Of a stretch of DNA of 64,000 nt, positions 51,958-61,406 are shown one piece after another. A program made the position numbers and the translations under genes. The number at the start of each line of letters is the position of its first letter. The stretch's first letter is position 1. The notes below the pieces were generated by a model that made no database searches, was not told the origin of the DNA, and saw nothing but the letters and a program-made list of their open reading frames with translations. The stretch covers positions 124,001-188,000 of the forward strand of contig JADFDO010000003.1 of assembly GCA_018262855.1 (NCBI GenBank), read 5' to 3'. This DNA comes from Methanolinea sp. (GTDB lineage: Archaea; Halobacteriota; Methanomicrobia; Methanomicrobiales; Methanospirillaceae).

Positions 51958-52040
51958 AGGATACCACTCTCATGTATCCTGTTTGAGCCCACATTATAAT
52001 GCCGCCTGGATATGTGCGAAAAAAATCGCAGTGTTGGGCA

Positions 52041-52049
52041 GGTTTTTAT
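52041..52049 (+). promoter_or_regulatory. TATA box of the META-domain gene
   Basis: GGTTTTTAT is centred about 63 bp upstream of the ATG at 52108, giving a leader of about 35 nt that includes a GGGAG ribosome binding site. Confidence 0.4.
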
Positions 52050-52107
52050 CCGTCCGGAGACTACATCTTACCAGGTCCTCAAAAAAATGGGGATCGGGAG
52101 TTATACC

Positions 52108-53661
52108 ATGGCAATAAGGAGTTCTTTTCTTTGCTCCATCAGCCTCGTGCTTGTCATCGCGCTTTGTTTTACTGCGGCTGGAGGAGTACAGGCGTTCCCG
52201 GACAGTATCAACACGATCCAGAAACCCGCAGCAATTACGGCGGCGCACTCATCACTCGTCGCCCCAATATCAGCACGGCACGTGCCGGATACAATCATAC
52301 AGGTTAAGGACTACAGGTCAGCGAGCACAGGGTTCCTGAAAGCAGGGGGATTCCCGATTGAGAAAGGTCCTGCGGGAACAGGAGTGAGCACCATGAACCG
52401 GGCCCCGCCCACGGGTTCATGGAAGGATCGTTTCGAGCAACACATGGCCCTGAACTCACCCGTAGTGAGGGGGACAGGGACCGTGGTCTACATGGACCTT
52501 GAAGGTGGCTTCTGGGGTCTCTTTGCGGATGATGGATCACATTACATCCCCGGTAACCTTCCGCAATCGTGCAAGGTGGATGGCCTCCGTGTGAAATTTT
52601 ATGGAAGAGAAGGGATCATACTGCCGAACATACGAATGTGGGGAACCCCCTTTCACATCCTCTCGATAACCCCGATCGGTGATGAGATCGCACAAAGCGG
52701 CACCGTTGAGTTCATCGATCTCGAGGGAGGGTTCTACGGTATAATCGCTACCGGAGGAGAGCATTATCTGCCATTGAACCTTCCGGAAGCATTCATGGTC
52801 GACGGTCTCAAGGTAACCTTCACCGCAAGGACAGCACCTGACACGAACACGATATACATGTGGGGCACTCCAGTCACCATCCTGTCAATAGAAAAGCAGA
52901 ACGGCAACGGGCAGGAACAGATCGCCAGCCTGATCGGTCAATGGACCCTGATTGGCCTTGCGAAGGGTGGCGCGATAACCCCTGTCATCCAGGGGAGTAT
53001 GATCACGGCAATATTCTCGAGCGATGGCCGGGTCGGCGGGACTTCGGGATGCAACCTCTATTCCGCAGAGTTTGAGAGTGATGGTAAAAGCATCTCTATA
53101 GGACGTACATTATGTACTCTAATGTACTGTGCCGATACCCCCAGGGGAATCATGAAACAGGAAAGCACCTATCTACAGTACCTTAACGAAGCAGCATCCT
53201 GGACGATCAGGGGAGAAGACCTTGTCATCTCGGATAAATTTGGAAGGGAGTTACTGGTCTTCTCACCAGGGATTGCGGATATGGCCGATACAGAAGAACC
53301 CCTGGTAGAGTTCTGGAGAACCGGAGGATTTGCTGGCATGGACGACCACCTTGTGATCCTTGACGATGGGAGCGCAACTCTTTCCAGGAAAGAGTATACC
53401 ACCAGTTTCAGCCTCCCGGAATCTGCACTGGCTGACCTCGTGACACTCTTCGAGCAATCAGGATTCATAAATTGTGCATCTCAGTACACTGCACCCCCTG
53501 GTAGTGCTGATCTCTTCATCTACCAAATTTCCTGGGAAGGAAAGACCGTTGTCGTTGAAGACACTGCGATTCCAGAGGATCTGCAGGAGATCATTGACGT
53601 ATTGACATCTCTCGTCCAGGAAAACGGCCCTGATGATGTGATACCTCCTGCAAATCAGTGA
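52108..53661 (+). CDS. secreted META-domain protein with an internal tandem repeat
   Basis: A 517-residue exported protein. A signal peptide (SISLVLVIALCFTAAGGVQAF) is followed by a low-complexity linker. Two tandem copies of a domain follow at about 122-188 and 198-261; each has DLEGGF, GLFADDGSHYIP or its counterpart, NLP, VDGL, and a closing MWGTP-ILSI. A META domain follows at about 271-390 (FSSDGRVGGTSGCNLYSAEF), then a novel-looking C-terminal region with a GMDDHLVILDDGSATLSRK segment. META proteins occur in HslJ and lipoproteins; the repeat domain's role is unknown. Confidence 0.82.
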   Translation: MAIRSSFLCSISLVLVIALCFTAAGGVQAFPDSINTIQKPAAITAAHSSLVAPISARHVPDTIIQVKDYRSASTGFLKAGGFPIEKGPAGTGVSTMNRAPPTGSWKDRFEQHMALNSPVVRGTGTVVYMDLEGGFWGLFADDGSHYIPGNLPQSCKVDGLRVKFYGREGIILPNIRMWGTPFHILSITPIGDEIAQSGTVEFIDLEGGFYGIIATGGEHYLPLNLPEAFMVDGLKVTFTARTAPDTNTIYMWGTPVTILSIEKQNGNGQEQIASLIGQWTLIGLAKGGAITPVIQGSMITAIFSSDGRVGGTSGCNLYSAEFESDGKSISIGRTLCTLMYCADTPRGIMKQESTYLQYLNEAASWTIRGEDLVISDKFGRELLVFSPGIADMADTEEPLVEFWRTGGFAGMDDHLVILDDGSATLSRKEYTTSFSLPESALADLVTLFEQSGFINCASQYTAPPGSADLFIYQISWEGKTVVVEDTAIPEDLQEIIDVLTSLVQENGPDDVIPPANQ

Positions 53662-53812
53662 AAAATCCTTTTTTTCTATCCGCAATGGTAAATCACTCAT
53701 GTCCTTTTAACAAAAAGGGGATCTCCAGAATTACCGGACCAATTCGGCACAGGAGATCTGATTCCAACCGATTCTTTTATTTCCGGGCAATCGACAGTCT
53801 TGAGAAGAGGAA

Positions 53813-54361
53813 ATGGTGTTTATGGATACAAAATTTTCAGGTGCCCGGATTGTTATCCTGGGGGTGGTGTTCGCTCTCGTTGTATTCTCAGGATGTATCT
53901 CTCCTGAAAGCCTGATGATGGAGCCAGGACAGGGGCCGGGGGGGACACCAATCCCGACACCGGACGGGGCTCTCATCTCTGGTGAAGGAGAAGGAACAGG
54001 AGGGATTATCACTGAAACCTCAATAAGCCCGGGCACTCCTCAGTACTATGTCAAAACTCCCTACGGGTATCTTCTCACCACCCCGCGTGCAGGAGTAAGG
54101 TTGGCAATCATCGAGATTAAGGAGGAGACTGATGCATCAGGCCAGAAGTATCTGACGGGAAAAGTCAGGAACGAGGAGAATTTCCGCATCAGTCACATCA
54201 CCCTGAACTTCAACCTGTTCAATTCGAACGGGAACCTTATCGGGAATGCCTATGCCAGTGTAAACTCCCTCGATCCGGGAAAAGTGTGGATGTTCACCAC
54301 CAACAGTTTCCCCGCAAAGGATTATCACTATTACCAGATGGGAGATGCATTCACGGTGTGA
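53813..54361 (+). CDS. lipoprotein with FxLYD domain
   Basis: A 182-residue predicted lipoprotein. The lipobox is VVFSGC near residue 27, after a hydrophobic helix. A Gly/Pro/Thr-rich spacer follows. The C-terminal FxLYD-like domain has LTGKVRNEENFRISHITLNFNLFNSNGNLIGNAYASVNSLDPGKVWMF, typical of a small immunoglobulin-like module. It lies 150 bp downstream of the META gene and may be functionally linked. An ATG at 53822 is an alternative start. Confidence 0.8.
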   Translation: MVFMDTKFSGARIVILGVVFALVVFSGCISPESLMMEPGQGPGGTPIPTPDGALISGEGEGTGGIITETSISPGTPQYYVKTPYGYLLTTPRAGVRLAIIEIKEETDASGQKYLTGKVRNEENFRISHITLNFNLFNSNGNLIGNAYASVNSLDPGKVWMFTTNSFPAKDYHYYQMGDAFTV

Positions 54362-54383
54362 GTGAAAGGTTGATTCACTTTTT
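54361..54383 (+). terminator. hairpin terminator after the lipoprotein gene
   Basis: The stem AGTGAA / TTCACT with a 7-base loop ends in a T-run (TTTTT), directly after the stop codon. Confidence 0.5.
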
Positions 54384-54491
54384 CCCATGAAAACGGCCTG
54401 CTCTTTTGAACGCTACCAGCGGCCCTTCCAGGATCCTCCAGAAGATCCAGGTATTGGTGGCTGGAAAAAGAAGAATGACGGGTTTGAATGA

Positions 54492-54510
54492 GGGGGTGAT
54501 TACGACCCCC
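54492..54510 (-). terminator. GC-rich hairpin after mmp7
   Basis: A 6-bp stem GGGGGT / ACCCCC with a 7-base loop lies 7 bp beyond the mmp7 stop, at the end of the MCR-activation operon. There is no T-run, so it could mark termination or protect the 3' end. Confidence 0.4.
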
Positions 54511-54517
54511 ACACGCT

Positions 54518-55456
54518 TCAGACAACCATGTTGGTCTCTGAAAAAGGCTTGATCCTGAGAAGGATATAATCCCTCATGCGTGATGGGTGGACGTCTGCGA
54601 GGTCTCCGATCGTGATACCTTCATCGATCTCGGTCTTTCTGAGCAATGACGCGAACGTATCGTATGGCAGTTTGACCCTGAGTCCTGCCATCTGTACGGT
54701 GATGGGGGTCGGGGAGAGGACGTCATGGATCTCGTCGATCTTTTCATAGATGATATCCATTAAGCGGGCGGGAGATATTGAGAGTGGATCCTTTGCCATC
54801 ACTTCCCGTTTCCTGTCAAGGACCCTTGTGACCTCGTCCACCACCTCGTCCATCTTCGAGAGCTCCTCCGACTCCTTGGTCCTGTGCATGAAACGGCCGA
54901 CTCCTCCGACGTACCCGTCAACAGGCGGATCGATCAGGGTTTTCAGCACATCGGTGGGCGGGCCTCCGCAGAGGATGATAGGGACATCAATCCCCCTTCT
55001 CAGGACCGGGAACTTGTGCTTGATGCAGGTCTCGAAATCCCCGAGGAGATACACCGCACAATCGTGCTCGTTGATGACGTCCCGCTCTTCGTCGTTCATC
55101 TGGGATATGCGCTTGCCAAACCCCCTCGCGAGGCCAATCATGTTGGTCTTCGCACCAAACCGGCGGATGTACTCTGCGACATCGCAGGATGCATGGGGGA
55201 GATGGTGGATCTCGAGCGACATAGTGACCACCGCGATCTCGGTTCCCACCAGTGGCGAGGGTGTGACCTCTCCGGTAAGAGGTTTTCCAATTCTCCGGAT
55301 CAGCTCGATGTCATCCTTGGGAACAAGTGCCTGCAGGACAACTTCCTGGGCGATCATGTGCTTCTGGATGATATAGCCGCCAAGATCCTCAATCAGATCA
55401 ATGATCTCGTCATGGCGGTAGATGCCACCCTTGTAAGTGACCGGAACGAGGATCAC
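54518..55456 (-). CDS. mmp7: methanogenesis marker protein 7 (MCR activation)
   Basis: A 312-residue protein of the methanogenesis marker 7 family. It contains MILVPVTYKGGIYRHDEIIDLIEDLGGYIIQK, LEIHHLPHASCDVAEYI, the loop CGGPPTDVLKTLIDPP, and a C-terminal RIKPFSE. Marker 7 is a known member of the ATP-dependent activation complex of methyl-coenzyme M reductase with McrC, markers 3 and 17, and component A2. The gene is last in this operon and overlaps mmp17 by 4 bp. Confidence 0.9.
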   Translation of the reverse strand: MILVPVTYKGGIYRHDEIIDLIEDLGGYIIQKHMIAQEVVLQALVPKDDIELIRRIGKPLTGEVTPSPLVGTEIAVVTMSLEIHHLPHASCDVAEYIRRFGAKTNMIGLARGFGKRISQMNDEERDVINEHDCAVYLLGDFETCIKHKFPVLRRGIDVPIILCGGPPTDVLKTLIDPPVDGYVGGVGRFMHRTKESEELSKMDEVVDEVTRVLDRKREVMAKDPLSISPARLMDIIYEKIDEIHDVLSPTPITVQMAGLRVKLPYDTFASLLRKTEIDEGITIGDLADVHPSRMRDYILLRIKPFSETNMVV

Positions 55457-56034
55457 AGGCTCTCCCCCATCAGCGAAAATTTTTCCCTCACTATCTCCTC
55501 AATATCCTCCGGAAGGGTATCTTCGCTTGCCACGAGGTAGAACCTGCCCTTTCCATAATACTGCCGGCGCACCTTGAAGCCCTCAGGCTGGATGACCTGT
55601 AGGGCGTAGATCAGATCCTTGTAGAGTGATTCGCTCGGGTCATAGACCGGAAGATCCTCGAGTCCCTGTAGTTCGGACTCGCTCAGGTTCATCACGATGG
55701 TAAAACGATCCGGCTGCTCAACCCTCTCTTTTCCGAATTTTTCCCACAGTATCTGGAGGAGCGGGGCGAGGTACGACTCGTCTCCGATGGAGATGGTCAC
55801 TTTTCCCTCTCTTGCGTTGACATCAGAAAAATCGCGGAGTTTCACGATTCCCGGGACTTTCCTGGTCCGTCCTGCGGCAATGAAGAGGGGTATGCGGGGG
55901 TCAATGAAGATGTGCAGCTTCCAGATAACCCTGATAAGGTTATGATCCAGCAATACCACGTCAGCAATGTGCCTGTAGTAGTCACCGCCTGCCTTTTCGG
56001 GACATTCAACCTCGAAGTACTCCACGGCCTCCAT
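55453..56034 (-). CDS. mmp17: methanogenesis marker protein 17 (MCR activation)
   Basis: A 193-residue marker 17 family protein. It has VECPEKAGGDYYRHIADVVLLDH, IWKLHIFIDPRIPLFIAAG, and QPEGFKVRRQYYGKGRFYLVASED. It takes part in the MCR activation complex with marker 7 and McrC, established in other methanogens. The gene abuts mmp15 with no gap and overlaps mmp7, so the operon is tightly coupled. Confidence 0.9.
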   Translation of the reverse strand: MEAVEYFEVECPEKAGGDYYRHIADVVLLDHNLIRVIWKLHIFIDPRIPLFIAAGRTRKVPGIVKLRDFSDVNAREGKVTISIGDESYLAPLLQILWEKFGKERVEQPDRFTIVMNLSESELQGLEDLPVYDPSESLYKDLIYALQVIQPEGFKVRRQYYGKGRFYLVASEDTLPEDIEEIVREKFSLMGESL

Positions 56035-57270
56035 CTAATCTCCCTTGATAAACCCTGATGCGAGGAGGGCGGAACCGACCGCCCCGATATACTGGGCATG
56101 GTGCGGAACAAGGATCTTTGTCTGGAGGAGTTCTTCCATGGCCCGGACAAGACCCTGGATGAGGGATGTGCCGCCGACCATGATCACCGGTTCCTTGATA
56201 TCGACTTCCTGGAGTTGCTGTTCGAAGACCTGTTCAGCGACGCTGTGGCACGCCGCAGCGGCAACATCTTCCGGGGAGCTGCCCGCAGCAAGTGCGTTGA
56301 CAAGGCTCTGTGTACCAAACACGATGCAGTAGCTGTTCATGGGAACTTTCCGGGAAAGCCCTTTCATGGCGAGTGGGCCGAGCTCTGTGATGTCCACTCC
56401 AAGTCTTTTGGAGGTCATCTCCAGGAACCGTCCGCTTGCACCTGCACAGATGCCGCCCATGGTGAAGGTTCCCGGTATGCCGTCCTGGACGCTGATGGCC
56501 TTGTTGTCCATACCGCCAATATCAATCACCGTGGAAGGCCCCCGTTGGGAATCCGCCAGGAAGACAGCGCCCTTGGAGTTGACAGTCAGTTCCTCCTGGA
56601 TGAGGTTGGCCTTCACATGCTCCCCGACCAGGAACCTGCCGTATCCCGTGGTGCCGACCGCCTCGATCTCGTCCCGTGAGACGCCCGCCTCTGTTATGGC
56701 CCGCCGTATTGCCTCATCTGCGCTCTCGATGACTGCAGTGGTGGGGAGCCAGCCTGTCCCGATGATCTTGTTGTCCCTCATCACGACTGCCTTGGTGGTG
56801 CTGGATCCTGAATCGATTCCCATCGTCAGGCCCTGTTGCACCTCCCTTGCAAGGAGTGCCCTTCTCCTCGCTATTGTGGTAAGGGCTTCCATCCTGGTGA
56901 GCAGGGTGCCTGACGTGGTCCGCTCGGTGAATGAATAGCTGACAACGGGCAGGCTCGAATTCTCATGGATGTAGCGGCGCAATTCGTTCCTGACAATTGC
57001 AGCCTCGGCGCACCTGAAACACGTCGCGATGAAGACGGCATCGGCTTCCACCCTGCCTTCAACAAGTGCTTTTGCCCGGGCAATCGCAAGTTTGAGATCG
57101 GGGCTCCGCACATTCAGCCCGAACTCATCAAAAGACTGCCGGAGATCCGCAAGTTTGAGATCAGGGAAGAAGATCTCGGCATCGACCGCTGCCGCCGCGG
57201 TGTCGATCTCTTTCTGCACCCCGCTATATTCGGGTCCGCACGAGAGCTGTGCAATCCTGACCTTGCTCAT
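56035..57270 (-). CDS. mmp15: methanogenesis marker protein 15 (BadF/HgdC-type ATPase)
   Basis: A 411-residue protein with an ASKHA ATPase fold like the activators of 2-hydroxyglutaryl-CoA dehydratase. [15 protein letters not shown] (near 150) is the phosphate-1 motif, [14 protein letters not shown] the second, and [14 protein letters not shown] is typical of the [4Fe-4S]-bearing activase core. The N-terminal 140 residues are family-specific. By analogy it may drive ATP-dependent electron transfer; a place in MCR activation is inferred from the operon. Confidence 0.9.
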   Translation of the reverse strand: MSKVRIAQLSCGPEYSGVQKEIDTAAAAVDAEIFFPDLKLADLRQSFDEFGLNVRSPDLKLAIARAKALVEGRVEADAVFIATCFRCAEAAIVRNELRRYIHENSSLPVVSYSFTERTTSGTLLTRMEALTTIARRRALLAREVQQGLTMGIDSGSSTTKAVVMRDNKIIGTGWLPTTAVIESADEAIRRAITEAGVSRDEIEAVGTTGYGRFLVGEHVKANLIQEELTVNSKGAVFLADSQRGPSTVIDIGGMDNKAISVQDGIPGTFTMGGICAGASGRFLEMTSKRLGVDITELGPLAMKGLSRKVPMNSYCIVFGTQSLVNALAAGSSPEDVAAAACHSVAEQVFEQQLQEVDIKEPVIMVGGTSLIQGLVRAMEELLQTKILVPHHAQYIGAVGSALLASGFIKGD

Positions 57271-57716
57271 GCGACCTCCCCTGAAAGACCGTCCAGAAAC
57301 CGCTTTATCGCCGCGACAAATTCGACCCCTTCCTCATCGTTACTGGGGTATTCCAGGTCGAGGAGGGGAATGTTTTTCTTGCGGATGAGGAAATTGATCA
57401 GCTCGTTGGTCCTTGCGCATCCCATGCACCCGAAGGAATAGTCAGCATTGTTGATGATGATTGCCGCCTCTGCGTCTTCTATCATCGGGCCGTACAGGGA
57501 CATCCTGCCACGGACACCTGACGGGACCTCGACTGCAGCCCATCGCAGGCCCTTTTTAGGCCCTTCAGGGGTAATCTGGAGGGGCGGGGACTCGAGCCCG
57601 GGTGTCTGAATTCTCTCGCGTATCTGGAGTGCCGCCGAGAGGGGAGTGTGACCGAACCGGGCCACCAGGTCAGAGAGGATGAGGCTTGTGGTGGGATAGA
57701 GAAAGACCTTTGCCAT
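57267..57716 (-). CDS. mmp5: methanogenesis marker protein 5
   Basis: A 149-residue marker 5 family protein. It starts [22 protein letters not shown] and has the Cys pair [17 protein letters not shown] and the [14 protein letters not shown] segment. Function is unknown; the Cys pair could bind a metal. The ATG at 57716 matches the conserved N-terminus; the longer frame to 57761 runs into mmp6. It overlaps mmp15 by 4 bp. Confidence 0.88.
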   Translation of the reverse strand: MAKVFLYPTTSLILSDLVARFGHTPLSAALQIRERIQTPGLESPPLQITPEGPKKGLRWAAVEVPSGVRGRMSLYGPMIEDAEAAIIINNADYSFGCMGCARTNELINFLIRKKNIPLLDLEYPSNDEEGVEFVAAIKRFLDGLSGEVA

Positions 57717-57717
57717 G

Positions 57718-58176
57718 TCAGGACTCCTGTGAATCAATGATCTCTTGTAACCGGGACGCATCGAGCCGCTTTACGCTGGTCGGTGCAGGAGGGTGTGGAG
57801 CAGCTTCTGGACTTCTCGAAGGAAGTGCTTCGAGACCTTTTGAGATTCTCCTGATCAACCCTATCTCGAACTCATGGCCGAAGTAGCCGGGGCGGGCGCC
57901 TCCTAGGTTTGCCCGGCACCGCCTTGGATCACCGGGTGGAAAACCCCTGTCTTTTACGAATATGTGCGTGGGATCAAGTGCCCGTAACGAATCGATAATC
58001 CGGTTCACTTCATCCTCTTTCCCGGTGACCTGAAGACCGAAACACGTCTCCTTGATCATCACACCCTGGGAGATCTCGTATGCCCTAATCGCCAGGTCCG
58101 AGGGAGTCATCGATGGTGATTCAACGAAGATATACTTGGTCACCGTTCCGGCGTAACGGGGGCTGTATGTGCTCAT
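57718..58176 (-). CDS. mmp6: methanogenesis marker protein 6
   Basis: A 152-residue marker 6 family protein, with TKYIFVESPSMTPSDLAIRAYEISQGVMIKETCFGLQVTG near the N-terminus and FVKDRGFPPGDPRRCRANLGGARPGYFGHEFEIGLI. The C-terminal 40 residues are variable. Function is unknown. It overlaps mmp3 by 4 bp and sits 1 bp before mmp5. Confidence 0.88.
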   Translation of the reverse strand: MSTYSPRYAGTVTKYIFVESPSMTPSDLAIRAYEISQGVMIKETCFGLQVTGKEDEVNRIIDSLRALDPTHIFVKDRGFPPGDPRRCRANLGGARPGYFGHEFEIGLIRRISKGLEALPSRSPEAAPHPPAPTSVKRLDASRLQEIIDSQES

Positions 58177-59702
58177 AACTTCACTTCCCTGATAAATACA
58201 ATCTCTTTCTCCTGAATTGTGGCAAGTTTGTGCAGGTCGCGGACCTTCCCGATGATGTTCGTCCCCTCAAAAGGTTCCGAGGTTGGTCCGAACTCACTGT
58301 TCTCTGTGGTACGGACACCCACAAGTCCGGAACCCTTCCTCGAATCGTTCGTGATTGCCAGGGTGGCAGCAGGCACGTGATCCGAGGGGCAGTTCTCGGG
58401 TATGATATTCACTCCCTTCGGTATCTGGGGTTTGAAGAGATATACGTCTTCAAAATTAAAGAAAAACGGGATCCTCCCCACGTGGTGCTGATGGAGCCCG
58501 GTGAGGTGCCTGAAGATATCGCAGGAGGCTGGTGCTGCGCTGTCGTCAAGTTCGATGTCGATCACTTTTTCCAGGGGGATGACCGTGAGATCCACGGCAC
58601 CCGCGGCAAGGCTCTCAAGGGTGGTCCTTGGTTCCTGGTCGACCACCACGAGCCCCTGTCCTTTCCGGTCCGGATGGATCGTGATATTCCGATCTGACGC
58701 GACTCTTTCCGCGTCATTGAGGAAGAGGCCGACAAGATCAAACCGCGAGGGGTGGACGTCAATGCAAAAACGATCGCCCTCTTTCACGAGCCGCGCCAGT
58801 TCGAGCCCATGGGTCACCTGGCCGGTGAGCGTATGCGATGGGGATCCCGGCATATCCTCAATGTAAATGAACAGGGCTCCTCTCCCTTTTCCGGTGGTCC
58901 TGGCGGTGACTGTGCCCTCCCTCCGGGCAAATTTCACCTCATACGGGACGTTCGTTCCCGCTTTTCGCTCATCAAGGATATGGGTGCTCGATGACCTTCC
59001 CACCACAAAACGGCCGTCCGCAAGCGAAAGGAGCATATGCTCAACGCTCTCTGCTGCATTTGTGGAGGTGATCTCATTGCCGTTGAATCCGTGCGCAGTG
59101 ATCACGACATGAGTGATGACCTCCATTCCTTCTTCGAGAACGAGATCATTCGCCATTGTCACAAAGGAGCGGCTTGTATCCGCCCAGTTCACGACGGGTG
59201 ATATCGCATTGATACGATCACCTGTTCCCCACCGGTCAATCACACCCCTGCCGCTGACGACCCTGCCTATCACGCCCCCTCCCTTCTCAGATCCGAAATC
59301 GGAAGTATGGCGGCTGCGCGAGAAGATCAGATATGAACGCAAGGCATCGTATCCCCCGCACCCAAGGATAAGATCGCCTCTCTCGTAAAGTACTGCAGTG
59401 CGGGCCGGGCTGAACGATGAGGGGAACGGGCCGAATGCCGCGGCATAACGATCATTCCAGTGCAGGGCCAGCGGGAGGGGCAGGGTTGAAGACCCGATAA
59501 TTTCCTGGCCTGCAGGTGTCAGTTCGACGATGACTTCGCCAGCCGTCGTGTCCAGTCGGATGCTTCCCGTGGTTGCCGATTCCCGTGCACCTGGCCGGAT
59601 CACGGCAACGCAGCAGTCTGCCGGGCGATCCGGGAGAATTTCGCCAAGCTGTGATCCCTCCCGGACCTCGAGGCTCTTCCCATCAAGCTGGATTGTGACC
59701 AT
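58173..59702 (-). CDS. mmp3: methanogenesis marker protein 3 (MCR activation)
   Basis: A 509-residue marker 3 family protein with a distinct N-terminal ubiquitin-like or beta-grasp segment (MVTIQLDGKSLEVREGSQLGEILP) and a large core that includes GGGVIGRVVSGRGVID, TSRSFVTMANDLVLEEGMEVITHVVIT and a C-terminal VRTTENSEFGPTSEPFEGTNIIG. It is part of the ATP-driven MCR activation complex known from Methanococcus. It lies 11 bp downstream of atwA. Confidence 0.9.
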   Translation of the reverse strand: MVTIQLDGKSLEVREGSQLGEILPDRPADCCVAVIRPGARESATTGSIRLDTTAGEVIVELTPAGQEIIGSSTLPLPLALHWNDRYAAAFGPFPSSFSPARTAVLYERGDLILGCGGYDALRSYLIFSRSRHTSDFGSEKGGGVIGRVVSGRGVIDRWGTGDRINAISPVVNWADTSRSFVTMANDLVLEEGMEVITHVVITAHGFNGNEITSTNAAESVEHMLLSLADGRFVVGRSSSTHILDERKAGTNVPYEVKFARREGTVTARTTGKGRGALFIYIEDMPGSPSHTLTGQVTHGLELARLVKEGDRFCIDVHPSRFDLVGLFLNDAERVASDRNITIHPDRKGQGLVVVDQEPRTTLESLAAGAVDLTVIPLEKVIDIELDDSAAPASCDIFRHLTGLHQHHVGRIPFFFNFEDVYLFKPQIPKGVNIIPENCPSDHVPAATLAITNDSRKGSGLVGVRTTENSEFGPTSEPFEGTNIIGKVRDLHKLATIQEKEIVFIREVKL

Positions 59703-59713
59703 GCCCGCACCCT

Positions 59714-61330
59714 TTATGTGCTTGAGGGTTTGGTGGCCATGACCTCTCGCTCTTCCTCAGTGAGGCTTGCAAGGATCTCCGCAGTGTTGCCGATCTCCAC
59801 GATCTTGCCACCTCTCATCAGTGCGAGACGATCGCAGATGTCCCTGACAAAGTCCATGTCGTGAGAGACGACAATAAACGTCTCATCCATCTCGTCACGG
59901 GCATGCATGATGGAATGCTTCACATCGATCTTGGTCAGGGGGTCCATCGTTCCCGTGGGCTCGTCAAGAATCACGATCCTGGGTTCGCGGATGAGTACCT
60001 GGGCAAGCGCCACCCGGTGCCTCTCCCCCTCGGAGAGCTGACCTGGGAGACGGTCAAGGATCTCCCTGCTCTTGTCCTCGGTGAATCCCGCCATCTTGAG
60101 GGTGATGATCGCTTTTCTCATCGCGAGCTCTTTCGGGAACTCGAGACCGATGGCATCCGTCAGGTTGTCGAGGACGGTGCGGTGGGGATACAGGTCGTAT
60201 TCCTGGTGGAGCAGGCCGATGTAGCTCTTTGCCCTCCCCCGATTCTCGATTCCTGGCTTGGTCATATCCACCGCATCATCGCCTATCCTGATGATCATCT
60301 CTCCGGTGGTAGGCTCGATAATCCCTGCGATAATACGGGACAGCGTGGTCTTTCCTGCACCGCTCTTTCCAATAATTCCGAAAATTTCCTTTTCACGCAC
60401 ATCGAACGTGACACCGTTGACCGCCCTGACCACTCCCCTGTCCACTGAGATATAGCGCTTGAATACGTCCCGGGCGATCATGATCTCCCTGCCGAACTCG
60501 GGAATCTCGAACTCTTCTGTATCAGAGAGGTCTGCCAGGAATGTTCGGATGACCTCGTCAGGGGATCCAAGGGCAGCGATTTTCCCTTCGGAGAGAAGCA
60601 TCGCCCTGTCGGCAACCTCACTGATAACCTGGGAAAAGTGCGAAGTGACGACCATGCCCATCTTATTGTCGTTTGCTGCGTTGATGAGCATGGTGTGCAC
60701 GAGGTGTGCAGTCTCGGGATCGAGGGTTCCGGTGGGTTCATCGGCGAAAAGGAGGAACGGCTCTTTGGCCAGCTGACGCGCAAGGACCACCCTCTGTTTC
60801 TCTCCTCCCGAGAGATCACGGGCGATATGCATCATGCGGTGAGAGAGGCGCACCTGGTCGAGGAGATCCGCTGCCCGGGTGATGGCGTTTTCCTGGGGAT
60901 ACCCGATGTCGTCGAGGGCATGGAGCACGTTCTCGATGACCCGGTCATTTCCGTACAGGGCAAACGTCCTCTGGAACATGATGGCGGTGTGACGCATCAG
61001 CCTCCTTTTCAGATCCTCATCCGACTCGTTCCAGAGGTCGATATCCCTGGTTTTGAGGCTGCCACCGCACGAAGGGCATGGTTTTCCTGCGGTGCTTCCC
61101 ACTCCGAGAAAAGGGCAGGCGTCGCAGACTGCAGCGTGGTACACGATCCTTCCAGAACTTGGGGGCTGTTCCACGCCCCGCAGCAGATGCATGAGCACCG
61201 TCTTCCCGGCACCACTGCGCCCGATGATCCCCAGAACTTCTCCCTCACCGATCTCAAAAGAAATATTATGGAGGACTCTTTTTCCGTCAAAGTCCATGCA
61301 GAGATTCTCAACGGTGATCAGCGGGTTCAT
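59714..61330 (-). CDS. atwA: AtwA, MCR activation component A2 (double ABC ATPase)
   Basis: A 538-residue protein with two ABC nucleotide-binding domains and no membrane region. Domain 1 has Walker A GIIGRSGAGKT and a Cys-rich insert CDACPFLGVGSTAGKPCPSCGG, then LSGGEKQRVVLARQL with FADEPTGTLDPE. Domain 2 has GIIGKSGAGKTTL, LSEGERHRVALAQVL and LDEPTGTMDP. Component A2 uses ATP to drive reduction of F430 nickel in MCR. The ATG at 61330 places the conserved PLITVENL start correctly. Confidence 0.93.
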   Translation of the reverse strand: MNPLITVENLCMDFDGKRVLHNISFEIGEGEVLGIIGRSGAGKTVLMHLLRGVEQPPSSGRIVYHAAVCDACPFLGVGSTAGKPCPSCGGSLKTRDIDLWNESDEDLKRRLMRHTAIMFQRTFALYGNDRVIENVLHALDDIGYPQENAITRAADLLDQVRLSHRMMHIARDLSGGEKQRVVLARQLAKEPFLLFADEPTGTLDPETAHLVHTMLINAANDNKMGMVVTSHFSQVISEVADRAMLLSEGKIAALGSPDEVIRTFLADLSDTEEFEIPEFGREIMIARDVFKRYISVDRGVVRAVNGVTFDVREKEIFGIIGKSGAGKTTLSRIIAGIIEPTTGEMIIRIGDDAVDMTKPGIENRGRAKSYIGLLHQEYDLYPHRTVLDNLTDAIGLEFPKELAMRKAIITLKMAGFTEDKSREILDRLPGQLSEGERHRVALAQVLIREPRIVILDEPTGTMDPLTKIDVKHSIMHARDEMDETFIVVSHDMDFVRDICDRLALMRGGKIVEIGNTAEILASLTEEEREVMATKPSST

Positions 61331-61406
61331 TCTTTTCCTCTCACTAGACAATGTGATCTTCTACGCATATTTCTTTTCATCTGACATAACATCCCTTGTA
61401 CCGGCA

